Shown one piece after another: positions 42,642 through 51,235 of a stretch of DNA of 64,000 nucleotides. Position 1 is the first letter of the stretch. Each line of letters starts with the position of its first letter. Origin of the DNA: Pelagibacterium lentulum (GTDB lineage Bacteria; Pseudomonadota; Alphaproteobacteria; Rhizobiales; Devosiaceae). The notes under the pieces are model-generated. The model was not told where the DNA came from. It searched no databases and saw only the letters and a list, made by a program, of their open reading frames with translations. The translations under genes were made by a program, and so were the position numbers. The stretch lies in the NCBI RefSeq assembly GCF_003992625.1, contig NZ_RZMW01000008.1, forward strand, positions 243,307-307,306, in the 5' to 3' direction.

Positions 42642-43106
42642 TTACTTCACCCTCACATTCTTGGTGTTAAGTGCACCAACATCGATTGTTTCGGGCTGCT
42701 GGGCTTCATGGGGATGCTCGGAACCGGCATAAACGCGCAGGTTCTTGAGCTGGGCACGGCTGAGCGGGCCGCCGGGCAGCATGCGGCGCACGGCATTTTC
42801 CACGACGCGCTCAGGGAAACGCCCTTCGAGCAGTTCGCGCATGGTGCGATCCTTGATGCCGCCGGGATAGCCGGTGTGCCAGTAAAAGCGCTTGTCATCG
42901 AGCTTCTTGCCGGTGAACTTCACCTTGTCGGCATTAATCACGATAACATTGTCGCCCATGTCCTGGTTAGGCGTGAAAGTGGGCAGATGCTTGCCGCGCA
43001 GACGAGTGGCGACAAATGCAGCGAGCCGACCGACGACGAGACCTTCCGCGTCGATCAGGATCCACTTTTTCTCGATCTCGCCGGCCTTGGCGGAGTAAGT
43101 TTTCAT
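42642..43106 (-). CDS. rplM: 50S ribosomal protein L13
   Basis: This 154-residue large-subunit protein has the usual blocks [53 protein letters not shown] and [23 protein letters not shown]. The start at 43106 gives exactly the common family length; the longer frame to 43232 runs through two hairpins and is not coding. It leads the rplM-rpsI operon. Its 5' leader is described separately. Confidence 0.97.
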   Translation of the reverse strand: MKTYSAKAGEIEKKWILIDAEGLVVGRLAAFVATRLRGKHLPTFTPNQDMGDNVIVINADKVKFTGKKLDDKRFYWHTGYPGGIKDRTMRELLEGRFPERVVENAVRRMLPGGPLSRAQLKNLRVYAGSEHPHEAQQPETIDVGALNTKNVRVK

Positions 43107-43139
43107 GGTCAGTTTCCCTGATACATCCTGAAATGGATC

Positions 43140-43192
43140 AAGCCGCCGAAACCGGCGGCTTTCCCAGAGGATTGCTTGCAATAAAGCAACCT
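43140..43192 (-). promoter_or_regulatory. Two hairpins in the rplM leader
   Basis: AAGCCGCC (43140-43147) pairs with 43154-43161, and farther upstream TTGCTT pairs with AAGCAA (about 43173-43190). Both lie within 90 nt of the rplM ATG on its transcript strand. Ribosomal leaders are often sites of autoregulation, but no known L13 motif was recognised. Confidence 0.4.
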
Positions 43193-43283
43193 GTTCGGGG
43201 CGCTGTGTATATCGCTCCAAACAACACGTCAAGCGGAAAGAATTTATGCTGTAAAAACAATATCTTAAATTTTCGGTATTATA

Positions 43284-44369
43284 TTACCACTCAGAAACGC
43301 GTTTCATATCAGCAAGATATGCGATCACCATGGCAATGAGCATGAATGCAAGTGCCTGATGCCCCAACGCCAAGGGAATATTGACGACAGTAAGCAGCGT
43401 TGCGATGCCCAGGGCGACCTGCAAGAGCGTGATGATGGCTATGCGCGGCATCCACCCATGAACACCCTGGTATCCGGGATGCGCCCTGCCCCACCACCAA
43501 AGCACTGCGATATAGGCTGTAAGCAGGTACGCGATGATCCGGTGATTGAACTGCACGGTCATAACGTCCTCAAAAAGGTTGCGCCAGAGGGGTTCGAGGC
43601 CAAACAGGCCATCAGGCACCAAGGCGCCTTCCATCAGCGGCCAGGTATTGTGGGAACTGCCCGCATCCAGCCCAGCGACAAATGCACCGGCCACAATCTG
43701 GACGAACAACAGACCGACGAGCCCCCAGATTGCGAGGCCCCATCCCTTGCTCGCGTGTCGGGCCGCTGCAATCGGTCGCTCCAGGCTGCGCGCGACCCAC
43801 ACTAGCGCCATCAACAGGATACAGGCAGCCGCCAAGTGGACCGCAAGCCGATACTGAGATACCGACGTCAGTTCCGACAGTCCCGACGAAACCATCCACC
43901 ATCCGAGCACGCCCTGAAAGCCGCCGAGAACGAACAGCCCGGCCAAAGGCAATAGCAAGGATTTCGGAATCCGCTTCTGAACCAGAAAGATTGCAAAGGG
44001 TATGGCAAAGACAAAGCCGAGCATCCGGCCCAAGAACCGATGCAGCCACTCCCACCAGAAGATCAGCTTGAATTCCTCAACGCCCATCCAGCCGGCGAAC
44101 TCCTGCTGATACTGCGGAATCTGCCGATAGGCCTCGAATTCGGCCGCCCAGTCCGCATCAGTCAGCGGCGGGATGATTCCTGAGACAGGCTTCCAGCTTG
44201 TGATCGAAAGGCCGGATTCGGTAAGGCGCGTGGCGCCGCCCACGAGCACCATCAGCAGCACACCTAAGGCAAGGACATATAGCCAGATGCGAACCGGTCG
44301 CAGACGATCGTAATCAAGCGAATTGGGAGCGGAAACTGCGGACACGTTGGATACCGATATTGTCAACAC
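43284..44369 (-). CDS. ctaA: Heme A synthase, COX15/CtaA type
   Basis: This 361-residue inner-membrane enzyme oxidises heme O to heme A for aa3-type cytochrome oxidase. It has about eight hydrophobic segments and the COX15 markers GGATRLTESGLSITSWKPVSG, EFKLIFWWEWLHRFLGR (His ligand), QGVLGWWMV, and later VQFNHRIIAYLL and GHQALAFML. The likely start is a GTG at 44369, without a convincing ribosome site, so a slightly shorter protein is possible. It is divergent from the DUF2842 gene. Confidence 0.92.
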   Translation of the reverse strand: MLTISVSNVSAVSAPNSLDYDRLRPVRIWLYVLALGVLLMVLVGGATRLTESGLSITSWKPVSGIIPPLTDADWAAEFEAYRQIPQYQQEFAGWMGVEEFKLIFWWEWLHRFLGRMLGFVFAIPFAIFLVQKRIPKSLLLPLAGLFVLGGFQGVLGWWMVSSGLSELTSVSQYRLAVHLAAACILLMALVWVARSLERPIAAARHASKGWGLAIWGLVGLLFVQIVAGAFVAGLDAGSSHNTWPLMEGALVPDGLFGLEPLWRNLFEDVMTVQFNHRIIAYLLTAYIAVLWWWGRAHPGYQGVHGWMPRIAIITLLQVALGIATLLTVVNIPLALGHQALAFMLIAMVIAYLADMKRVSEW

Positions 44370-44437
44370 TGCCCAAAGTGCTAATGGGAGGTACTCTTAA
44401 AGGCAAGTTTCCCAATCGCCGCAGGCAGGAGCAACAA

Positions 44438-44647
44438 TTGACTCAGCGACAACGTAAAGCAATCGGCACGGTCGTCAGCATTGTTTCGATTATCGTCTGG
44501 GCCGTTATCGGTATGTGGCTTTATGAGCTGTGGCTGGTCGATGCTCCCAACTGGGCCCATCTTATCTTTTTCGTTTTGTTTGGCCTTGCCTGGATATTCC
44601 CGGCCATGATCGTGATCCGCTGGATGGCAAAGCCCGATTCCAAGTAG
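44438..44647 (+). CDS. DUF2842 membrane protein
   Basis: This is a 69-residue protein with two membrane segments (VVSIVSIIVWAVIGMWLYEL and LIFFVLFGLAWIFPAMIVI) and a short basic N-terminus TQRQRKAIG, as in DUF2842. Translation likely begins at TTG 44438 with AGGAG about 6 nt upstream; the frame runs on to 44360, but the upstream part is not family-like. The function is unknown. The gene stands alone, divergent from ctaA. Confidence 0.8.
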   Translation: MTQRQRKAIGTVVSIVSIIVWAVIGMWLYELWLVDAPNWAHLIFFVLFGLAWIFPAMIVIRWMAKPDSK

Positions 44648-44656
44648 CAGGTCGTC

Positions 44657-45706
44657 TCAAGCGGCGTTGACCTTCCGGTATCCGTTGAGCGCCGAAAAGA
44701 CGGCGCCTGTCAGAAAAACATCGAGATAGCGGCGTTTTTGAAAGTTGCCGTTGAGAGAGACGCGCGGAAGCGCGGTAAGGTGGCCGCCGTGTTCCTGATA
44801 GATCGCGCCGGGGCGCGTCGTGACGGCCGTTACAAAGCCCAGTTCCTTGGCAAGTTCAAACTCCCTACTCCCGGCCGAAACGGGCGCGCCAATTGGGAAT
44901 GAAAAATGCTTTGGACGCCTGCCGAATTTTCGGGCGATGATATCTGCCGACATCGCCATTTCCGTTCGCGCCTCGTCGACCGGCAATTTTGCCAATTCGT
45001 AGTGATGCACCGTATGCGCTCCAATTGTGCATAGCGGTTCACTTACAAATGCCGAAAGCTCGTCCCAATCCATGATCAGCGAACGGCAATGCGCCGCGAG
45101 GTCGAAATCGTGGGCGTCCGCCAGCGCACGGATTGCAGCGACACGCTCGGTTTCGGGAATGGTTCTGTAATGCGCATAGAGCTTGGAAAAGAGCTGATGC
45201 TTCTGCGCCAGAGTTTCCGCCTCGGCGTATTGACCAACCGAACCATCCTGTATCCGGACCCGCTCATTTCCCGCGATAATATCTTCAAGGGCCTGCCACC
45301 AGATCTCCCCTTTGGCATCCACCAGTCCTGTGGGCACATATAGCGTGAACGGGGCACCGTGACGCCTGAGAACAGGCAGCGCGAACTCGAGATTGTCGCG
45401 ATAGGCATCATCGAATGTGAGAACCACAAATGGCCGGGTCGAGTCAGGATTTTTGGTCCGTGTGACCGCTTCATCGAGATCGACGATATCGAACCCGTCG
45501 GCCCGCGCCTTTATGATGGCCTGTTCCAGAAAATCGGGCGTGACCTGTAGTATCGCGTTCGGGGCGAAGTCCGCCGGGATGTCTGGCAAGACGCGGTGCA
45601 GCGTGAAGATCAACCCCTTCGCTGCCGATTGACGCCTTATTATGGGACACAGCCTTGAGGCCGACAGAATTTCAAACGCTGCTTTAAAAGCCAGATAGCG
45701 CGACAC
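44657..45706 (-). CDS. Polysaccharide deacetylase (NodB-like) family protein
   Basis: This 349-residue carbohydrate esterase family 4 protein probably de-N- or de-O-acetylates the exopolysaccharide or a cell-wall glycan. The NodB motif region is FVVLTFDDAYRDNLEFALPVLRRHGAPFTLYVPTGLVD, with the metal-binding Asp pair, and SEPLCTIGAHTVHHYELA supplies the His-x3-His set. A further motif is HFSFPIGAP. No clear signal peptide is seen. It starts at GTG 45706 behind AAGGGGA, 14 nt after the GumC-like gene, so the two are one unit. Confidence 0.85.
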   Translation of the reverse strand: MSRYLAFKAAFEILSASRLCPIIRRQSAAKGLIFTLHRVLPDIPADFAPNAILQVTPDFLEQAIIKARADGFDIVDLDEAVTRTKNPDSTRPFVVLTFDDAYRDNLEFALPVLRRHGAPFTLYVPTGLVDAKGEIWWQALEDIIAGNERVRIQDGSVGQYAEAETLAQKHQLFSKLYAHYRTIPETERVAAIRALADAHDFDLAAHCRSLIMDWDELSAFVSEPLCTIGAHTVHHYELAKLPVDEARTEMAMSADIIARKFGRRPKHFSFPIGAPVSAGSREFELAKELGFVTAVTTRPGAIYQEHGGHLTALPRVSLNGNFQKRRYLDVFLTGAVFSALNGYRKVNAA

Positions 45707-45720
45707 CCGATTTCCCCTTG

Positions 45721-47775
45721 TCAGGCGACCTCGGAACGCAACTCGGAGGTGGCCACGATGGATAGAGGCGCAAATCCCAGAGCCTCAATGTCTCCCGATG
45801 CCCTTTGCGCATCTGCCGTACTTGACGCGAGCAGAACGCAGCCGGCTTCCAATCCGGCAAATAGCGGCAAAGTCGACCGCATGCCAACCTTACCCGTCAC
45901 CACGATGACCACTTCGTAAATATCCGATAGCGCCTCAACCAGCGTTTTCAGCTTGTCGGTTTGCGGCGCAAGGCCAGCATTCTGCCCCCATGGCACAAAT
46001 GCAAAGCGTTCCTGATTGCCACGATGAACAATATCCCCAAAATCAGCATCGCCCGCCGTCAGGTCCGTCAAACCCAGTTCGATTCCGTTCTGATGGCTTG
46101 CAGCGTCAATTTCGGCAACGCTTTGGCCTGCCGCAACGAGCCTTGCCGACAGGCGCTCGGCAAAATCCGAACTGTCGCGCCATTCGTCCACGGACGCCAC
46201 AACCAGGCGTCGCGTATTCTTGGCCAGGAGCGTGTCGATCAGACGATCGATCGATGCGTCCAGCTTTGTCGTATCGGCCTGCGTAATCCGCAATGACATC
46301 GGGGAAATCGTTTCGGACTGCGCCTTGGGTGCATTTCCATGTATCGAAAGCGCCTGATGGTTATCATTATTAGGCGCCTCGGCGCGCGTGCGGCGCTTTT
46401 CAACAATTGCCCTGCCCGACAGCAGTTCTGAAAAGATGATCGCGCCAACCTGCAACGTTAGCGACGCCAGAAGCATTGCCACCAATATCAATGTGGTTTT
46501 CGGCGACACGGGTGACGCCGACGGCGCAGCTTCGCTGACGATACGCACATCGGGAAGTGCCGAATTCTGCTCGGTACGCGCTGCCGCCTCGCTGTAACGC
46601 AGTAGATAGGCATTGAGCAGATCGCGTTGAGCGGCAGCTTCGCGCTCCAGTTCCGCAAGGGAAACGCCCTCACGCGTCGCCGAACCCGCCGCGACCTTCA
46701 GACGGTCGAGTTCTTCTTGCAGCGAACGTTCCAGTTCACTTTCAATTCTGGACTGCGCCTCAAGCGCCTCGGCAACCCTGCGCCCCTCCGAGGCAATCTG
46801 CTGATTGACCTCTCCAATCTGAGCATCCAGCGCGCGGATCGTGGGATGGTTGGACAGCAAGGTCGCAGACCGCTGCGCTCGCTCGCCCTGTAACCGCGCC
46901 ATTTCCTGACTCAGTTGCTGAACGACTGGCGAATCCTGAACGTCCTGAACACCGGCAACGGACTGCCCGGCGTCCAGAAGTGACCGGATAAGCTGCGCAC
47001 GTGATTGTGCCGCGCTGCGCCTTTCGGCAGCCGATGTGATCTGCGTTGCAATGTTTGAAAGCTGCTGATCGACCAGACTTGTGTTGTTCTGCCCGACAAA
47101 AAGATCATTGGCGACACGAAATTCGGCAACCCGGCCTTCTGCCTCGACCACGCGTCCGCGAAGTCGGTCGATTTCCCGTTCGAGCCAGACCGTGGCCTCG
47201 GCAGTATCGGAGAGTTGCTGCCCTGCCCTGCGGGCCAGATGAGCCGCGGCAATTGCATTTGCCACTTCAGCAGCGCGTTCCGGATCGGTAGAGCGGAATG
47301 CAATTGTGACCAGCCGCGAATCGCGTTCTCTGGCAACAACAAGGCGATCGTTCACAGCGGAGATAATCTGGGTGTCGGTTTCCTGCGGCGAACGTCCCAA
47401 CCCGATAAGCGACAGAAGTCCTCCGCTCGGCGCAAATTCGGAAACATCCCTTAACCCGGTCGCTTCGATGGCGTCCAGCAGTGTCCCGCGCGACTTGATC
47501 AGTTCGATCTGACTGGAAACCTGAGCATCGTCAACGATGTATCCTGTCGTCAGGTCACTTGTTGCGCGCGTGAATATGTTGGACCGGGGCTCAACGAGAA
47601 TACTGGCGGTGGACTCATAGACGCGCGGCACAAACATCAGCAAAACATAGGTCGCAACGCATAAGAGCAGCGTCACCAATCCAATGCGAAAAATGCGCCT
47701 GAGCACGGCCATGAGCACGACTCCAGCATCGATACTGGCGTCGGCAACCTCAGGAACGGGCGCAGAAGTGGTCAT
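45721..47775 (-). CDS. Exopolysaccharide chain-length/transport protein, Wzz-GumC type with degenerate kinase-like domain
   Basis: This 684-residue inner-membrane protein regulates polymer length and export. Wzz domain: membrane segment near residues 30-50 (IGLVTLLLCVATYVLLMFV), then PRVYESTASILVEP. The periplasmic middle (about 180-440) is long coiled coil, and a second membrane segment follows VSPKTTLILVAMLLASL. The C-terminal 180 residues resemble a bacterial tyrosine kinase, but where Walker A should be, the text reads VVASVDEWRDSSDF, with no GKS/T. No Tyr-rich tail is present. ATG 47775 with GGGGA was chosen over the longer frame. It is divergent from the Wza-like gene. Confidence 0.85.
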   Translation of the reverse strand: MTTSAPVPEVADASIDAGVVLMAVLRRIFRIGLVTLLLCVATYVLLMFVPRVYESTASILVEPRSNIFTRATSDLTTGYIVDDAQVSSQIELIKSRGTLLDAIEATGLRDVSEFAPSGGLLSLIGLGRSPQETDTQIISAVNDRLVVARERDSRLVTIAFRSTDPERAAEVANAIAAAHLARRAGQQLSDTAEATVWLEREIDRLRGRVVEAEGRVAEFRVANDLFVGQNNTSLVDQQLSNIATQITSAAERRSAAQSRAQLIRSLLDAGQSVAGVQDVQDSPVVQQLSQEMARLQGERAQRSATLLSNHPTIRALDAQIGEVNQQIASEGRRVAEALEAQSRIESELERSLQEELDRLKVAAGSATREGVSLAELEREAAAQRDLLNAYLLRYSEAAARTEQNSALPDVRIVSEAAPSASPVSPKTTLILVAMLLASLTLQVGAIIFSELLSGRAIVEKRRTRAEAPNNDNHQALSIHGNAPKAQSETISPMSLRITQADTTKLDASIDRLIDTLLAKNTRRLVVASVDEWRDSSDFAERLSARLVAAGQSVAEIDAASHQNGIELGLTDLTAGDADFGDIVHRGNQERFAFVPWGQNAGLAPQTDKLKTLVEALSDIYEVVIVVTGKVGMRSTLPLFAGLEAGCVLLASSTADAQRASGDIEALGFAPLSIVATSELRSEVA

Positions 47776-47915
47776 AGAAGTCCCCATAGTCTTTGTCCGC
47801 TTATGCCCCGCGCATGGTAATAATTCCGTTAAGCCGAACGCGCGAAAATACCAAAATAAGGAGAATCTTAACCACGGCGTGAGATCAGTTCGATAATGAA
47901 TACCCGGATGAAGAA

Positions 47916-48470
47916 ATGACCTGGCTGCGCGTTCCAATTGTTTTCCTGCTTGTGTTTCTCGCAGCCTGTGCCCATACGGGCCGTCCGGCGACGTATCTTG
48001 TCGAACCCACTGGACCCTATCTCCTCGACAGCGGCGATATCGTCCGCGTTACCGTTTATGGCGACCCCGAACTGACGTCCAATTACCGGGTCGACGACAA
48101 AGGTGCGATTTCAATGCCGCTCGTTGGTGCCGTCGCGGTTCGCGGGCTTACGACGGAAACTGCGACACGTCGCGTTACCAGCGCCCTTGCGTCGGGGTTC
48201 ATGCGCAATCCCAATGTTGCTCTCGAAGTCGCCGAATACCGTCCATTTTTCATTCAAGGCGCGATCAGAAACTCGGGCCAGTTCCCCTATGTCTATGGCA
48301 TGACTGTCCGTGCCGCCATCAGCACGGCAGGCGGCCATACCGAGACGGCGGACCGCAACAGCGCCACCATCTATCGCAGACAGGGCGATGAAATGGTGCG
48401 CGGTAATGTCGAACTCGACTTCCCCATCATGCCCGGCGATACGATCGTTATTTCCGAACGCTGGCTTTAG
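47916..48470 (+). CDS. Polysaccharide export lipoprotein (Wza/OPX family)
   Basis: This is a 184-residue outer-membrane-linked export protein. A signal peptide with lipobox LAAC (Cys18) is followed by the Poly_export region YLLDSGDIVRVTVYGDPELTSNYRVDDKG, GAISMPLVGAV, and one SLBB-like block (PFFIQGAIRNSGQFPYVYGMTVRAAISTAGG). It is short, lacking the extra SLBB repeats and C-terminal helix of E. coli Wza, as in KpsD/GumB-like short OPX proteins. It leads the plus-strand part of the EPS locus. Confidence 0.9.
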   Translation: MTWLRVPIVFLLVFLAACAHTGRPATYLVEPTGPYLLDSGDIVRVTVYGDPELTSNYRVDDKGAISMPLVGAVAVRGLTTETATRRVTSALASGFMRNPNVALEVAEYRPFFIQGAIRNSGQFPYVYGMTVRAAISTAGGHTETADRNSATIYRRQGDEMVRGNVELDFPIMPGDTIVISERWL

Positions 48471-48478
48471 GAGCCGTT

Positions 48479-49606
48479 GTGACACGGCACCCGCTTCGCA
48501 TCCTGCAGATCATGCGTGCGCCGGTCGGCGGACTGTTCCGGCATGTTTCCGACCTGACCCATGAGCTTTCGGCCCGCGGTCATCAGGTTGGCATTGTGGC
48601 CGACAGCCTGGCGGGCGATGCCCAAACCGAATCGAAGCTTTTGAAACTGGAAGCGGTTGCCAGCCTTGGCGTTCATCGATTTCCGATACCGCGCCTGCTG
48701 GGTTCAAACGACCTGATAACTCCCTTCCGGATCAGCAGATTATCCAAGGCCCTGGATGTTGACGTCCTGCATGGACACGGCGCCAAGGGCGGCTTTAATG
48801 CCCGCCTTGCCAAACTGCTCAACCGCAAGTGCGTTTCGCTCTACACGCCACATGGCGGGGCATTGCATTTCGACCAACGCAAGCCCGCTGGCGCCGCCTT
48901 CATGGCCATCGAGCGTCTGCTCATCGGGCAGACCGGCGCCCTGATCTTTGAAAGCGCGCACGCGCAGAAGGTCTTCGCCGAGAAAGTCAAAGAACCCAGG
49001 TGCTCGCATCACGTCATACATAACGGATTGGCAGCTTCGGAGTTTGAGGAAATCTCGCCCGATCAAGGCGCTGCCGATTTTGTGTATGTCGGCGAATTGC
49101 GATGGCTCAAGGGTATCGATCTGCTTATCGAGGCGCTTGCGCCATTGCGCCGCTCCGATGGCTCGCCCGCAACGCTTGTCATGGCTGGAGATGGCCCTGA
49201 CGCACCTGCCCTGCGCGAAAAAATCCAACGTCTAGGCCTGGAACAGCGCGTCACTCTGGTCGGCGTTCAACCCGCTCGCGACATGTTCGCGCGTGGTCGA
49301 TGTGTCGTTGTGCCCTCCCGTGCAGAGTCGCTCCCCTATATCGTGCTTGAAGCCGCCGCGGCCGGACGCCCGGTCATTGCGACCGCTGTAGGCGGCATAG
49401 GAGAGATTTTTGGCCCCACGTCATCGGAACTCGTAACGCCGGACAATGCTCCAGCGCTCGGAAACGCCATGGCGGCCTATCTTGCCGACGGCGCTGGCCT
49501 TGCGGCAAGCACCGCTTTGCGGCACCGGCACATAGAAGCTCAATTTTCGATTTCCCATATGACGGACCAGATCGAAGCCGTTTATCGCGGCCTTGTCGCC
49601 AGCTGA
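48479..49606 (+). CDS. GT4-family glycosyltransferase
   Basis: This is a 375-residue retaining sugar transferase with GT-B fold. The N-terminal half has the glycine-rich start MRAPVGGLFRHVSDL. The C-terminal half has FVYVGELRWLKGIDLLIEAL, LVMAGDGPDAPALR and the donor-binding PSRAESLPYIVLEAAAAGRPVIAT with the E-x7-E-like motif. It probably adds a sugar to the growing lipid-linked EPS repeat in the cytosol. It starts at GTG 48479 with AGGAG 6 nt upstream, 8 nt after the Wza-like gene. A tandem repeat follows its stop. Confidence 0.9.
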   Translation: MTRHPLRILQIMRAPVGGLFRHVSDLTHELSARGHQVGIVADSLAGDAQTESKLLKLEAVASLGVHRFPIPRLLGSNDLITPFRISRLSKALDVDVLHGHGAKGGFNARLAKLLNRKCVSLYTPHGGALHFDQRKPAGAAFMAIERLLIGQTGALIFESAHAQKVFAEKVKEPRCSHHVIHNGLAASEFEEISPDQGAADFVYVGELRWLKGIDLLIEALAPLRRSDGSPATLVMAGDGPDAPALREKIQRLGLEQRVTLVGVQPARDMFARGRCVVVPSRAESLPYIVLEAAAAGRPVIATAVGGIGEIFGPTSSELVTPDNAPALGNAMAAYLADGAGLAASTALRHRHIEAQFSISHMTDQIEAVYRGLVAS

Positions 49607-49608
49607 AA

Positions 49609-49650
49609 TACGCGCAAGTTTTCACTGAGTACGCGCAAGTTTTCACCGAG
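49609..49650 (+). repeat. Tandem 21-bp direct repeat
   Basis: Two head-to-tail copies of a 21-nt unit (49609-49629 and 49630-49650) differ at one base (ACTGAG versus ACCGAG). They lie in the 111-nt gap between the GT4 gene and the WcaJ-like gene, and the following bases (TTTTCA) begin a partial echo. Confidence 0.85.
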
Positions 49651-49717
49651 TTTTCATACCTTCTCGGTCACACTAAGCGCCAAAAGCATAATTTCCACGT
49701 TTTGAGGCGTACCAGAT

Positions 49718-51235
49718 ATGTTCCGGCTTGACCCCAAACAGGCTGTGATCGACCATTTGCATGGCAAGGGTGACGATGCCCGGTCTAACCTCAGCAATGC
49801 GGCAGAAGCAATTGCCAGAAGTCCGATAGAGTCCGGTTACTCGCATACCGTTATTTCGGGTGTTGCCCAGATCGTTGAAGCATTGATCCTGCTCGCGGCC
49901 GGGTTCGCCATTTACGCATTCTATCTGGGCGGTAGCGACCCGCTGTTTTACGGTCCGCTGATCCTTGGGGGCGTCCTTGTCGCCAACGTTCTTTTCAATG
50001 TTGCGCGCACCCATCGCATCGTGGCCTATCGCACACTTTTCAAGCAATGCTCGCGGGTACTTGCAGGCTGGTCGATCGTGATGCTGATTATTGTCGCCGG
50101 ACTTTTCATCTTTAAGGCCGGTGACATGATGTCCCGCGTGTGGCTGATAGGCTGGTACGTGTCGGGTTGCGCCCTGCTTATCGGCTACCGTCTTGCGTTG
50201 CGCGCACTGATCGGTCACTGGACCCGGCAGGGGCGCCTCAAGCGGCGTACGGTCATTGTTGGCGGCGGACCGGATGCCGCCCCGCTTATTGAAAGCATTC
50301 GCAATTCCGCTGCTGGCGACATCGAAATGATCGGGTTATTCGACGATCGTGTCGGCGAGCGTTCGCCCGATGTCGTTGCCGGGCTTTCCAAGCTCGGTCG
50401 CGTTGCCGATCTCATCGAGTTCTCCCGCCGCGCCAAGATCGATCTTGTGATCGTATCCATGCCACTTTCAGCCGAAGCGCGCGTTCTGGACATGCTGCGG
50501 CAGCTTTGGGTCTTGCCCGTAGATATTCGGCTGAGTGCGCATATGAGCAGGCTGCGCTTTACCGACAAGACCTATTCCTATCTCGGAGATCTCCCGGTTT
50601 TCGATATGGCCGACCGGCCAATTTCGGACTGGAACCTGGTTTTCAAATGGGTTTTCGATAAATGCGTTGCGGCAACGGCGCTGGTTGTCTTGTCCCCTCT
50701 CATGATCGGCACAGCTATTGCCATCAAGCTTACGAGCAAGGGCCCAGTTCTGTTCCGTCAGCAACGCCACGGTTTCAACAACGAGTTGATCCAAATCTAC
50801 AAGTTCCGCTCAATGTACACGGACATGAGCGATAGCGCTGCCGACAAGCTCGTTACCAAAGACGATCCGCGCGTTACGCCCGTCGGCCGCTTCATCCGCA
50901 AGACCTCGATTGACGAGTTGCCGCAGTTGTTCAACGTACTCAAAGGCGAGCTTTCCATCGTCGGCCCGCGGCCACATGCCCTGCAGGCCAAGGCCGCCAA
51001 CAAGTTGTATCACGAGGCTGTGGACGGCTACTTTGCGCGCCACAAGGTCAAGCCAGGCATTACTGGCTGGGCGCAGATCAATGGCTGGCGCGGGGAAACC
51101 GATACGCTCGACAAAATCATGCAGCGCGTCGATCACGACCTTTATTACATTGAAAACTGGTCACTCTTTCTTGACCTCTACATTCTCGTAATGACCCCGG
51201 TATCGCTCTTCAGCAAAAACGAGAATGCCTTTTGA
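49718..51235 (+). CDS. Undecaprenyl-phosphate glucose phosphotransferase (WcaJ/ExoY-type)
   Basis: This 505-residue membrane enzyme starts EPS assembly by moving a sugar-1-phosphate onto undecaprenyl phosphate. The N-terminal half holds four hydrophobic segments and a CoA-binding-like domain (TVIVGGGPDAAPLIESI). The C-terminal bacterial sugar transferase domain begins KWVFDKCVAATALVVLSPLM and continues VLFRQQRHGFNNELIQIYKFRSM, RFIRKTSIDELPQLFNVLKGELSIVGPRPHA and KPGITGWAQINGWRGET. All catalytic blocks (including the DE pair) are present. The next gene overlaps its stop by 4 nt. Confidence 0.93.
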   Translation: MFRLDPKQAVIDHLHGKGDDARSNLSNAAEAIARSPIESGYSHTVISGVAQIVEALILLAAGFAIYAFYLGGSDPLFYGPLILGGVLVANVLFNVARTHRIVAYRTLFKQCSRVLAGWSIVMLIIVAGLFIFKAGDMMSRVWLIGWYVSGCALLIGYRLALRALIGHWTRQGRLKRRTVIVGGGPDAAPLIESIRNSAAGDIEMIGLFDDRVGERSPDVVAGLSKLGRVADLIEFSRRAKIDLVIVSMPLSAEARVLDMLRQLWVLPVDIRLSAHMSRLRFTDKTYSYLGDLPVFDMADRPISDWNLVFKWVFDKCVAATALVVLSPLMIGTAIAIKLTSKGPVLFRQQRHGFNNELIQIYKFRSMYTDMSDSAADKLVTKDDPRVTPVGRFIRKTSIDELPQLFNVLKGELSIVGPRPHALQAKAANKLYHEAVDGYFARHKVKPGITGWAQINGWRGETDTLDKIMQRVDHDLYYIENWSLFLDLYILVMTPVSLFSKNENAF

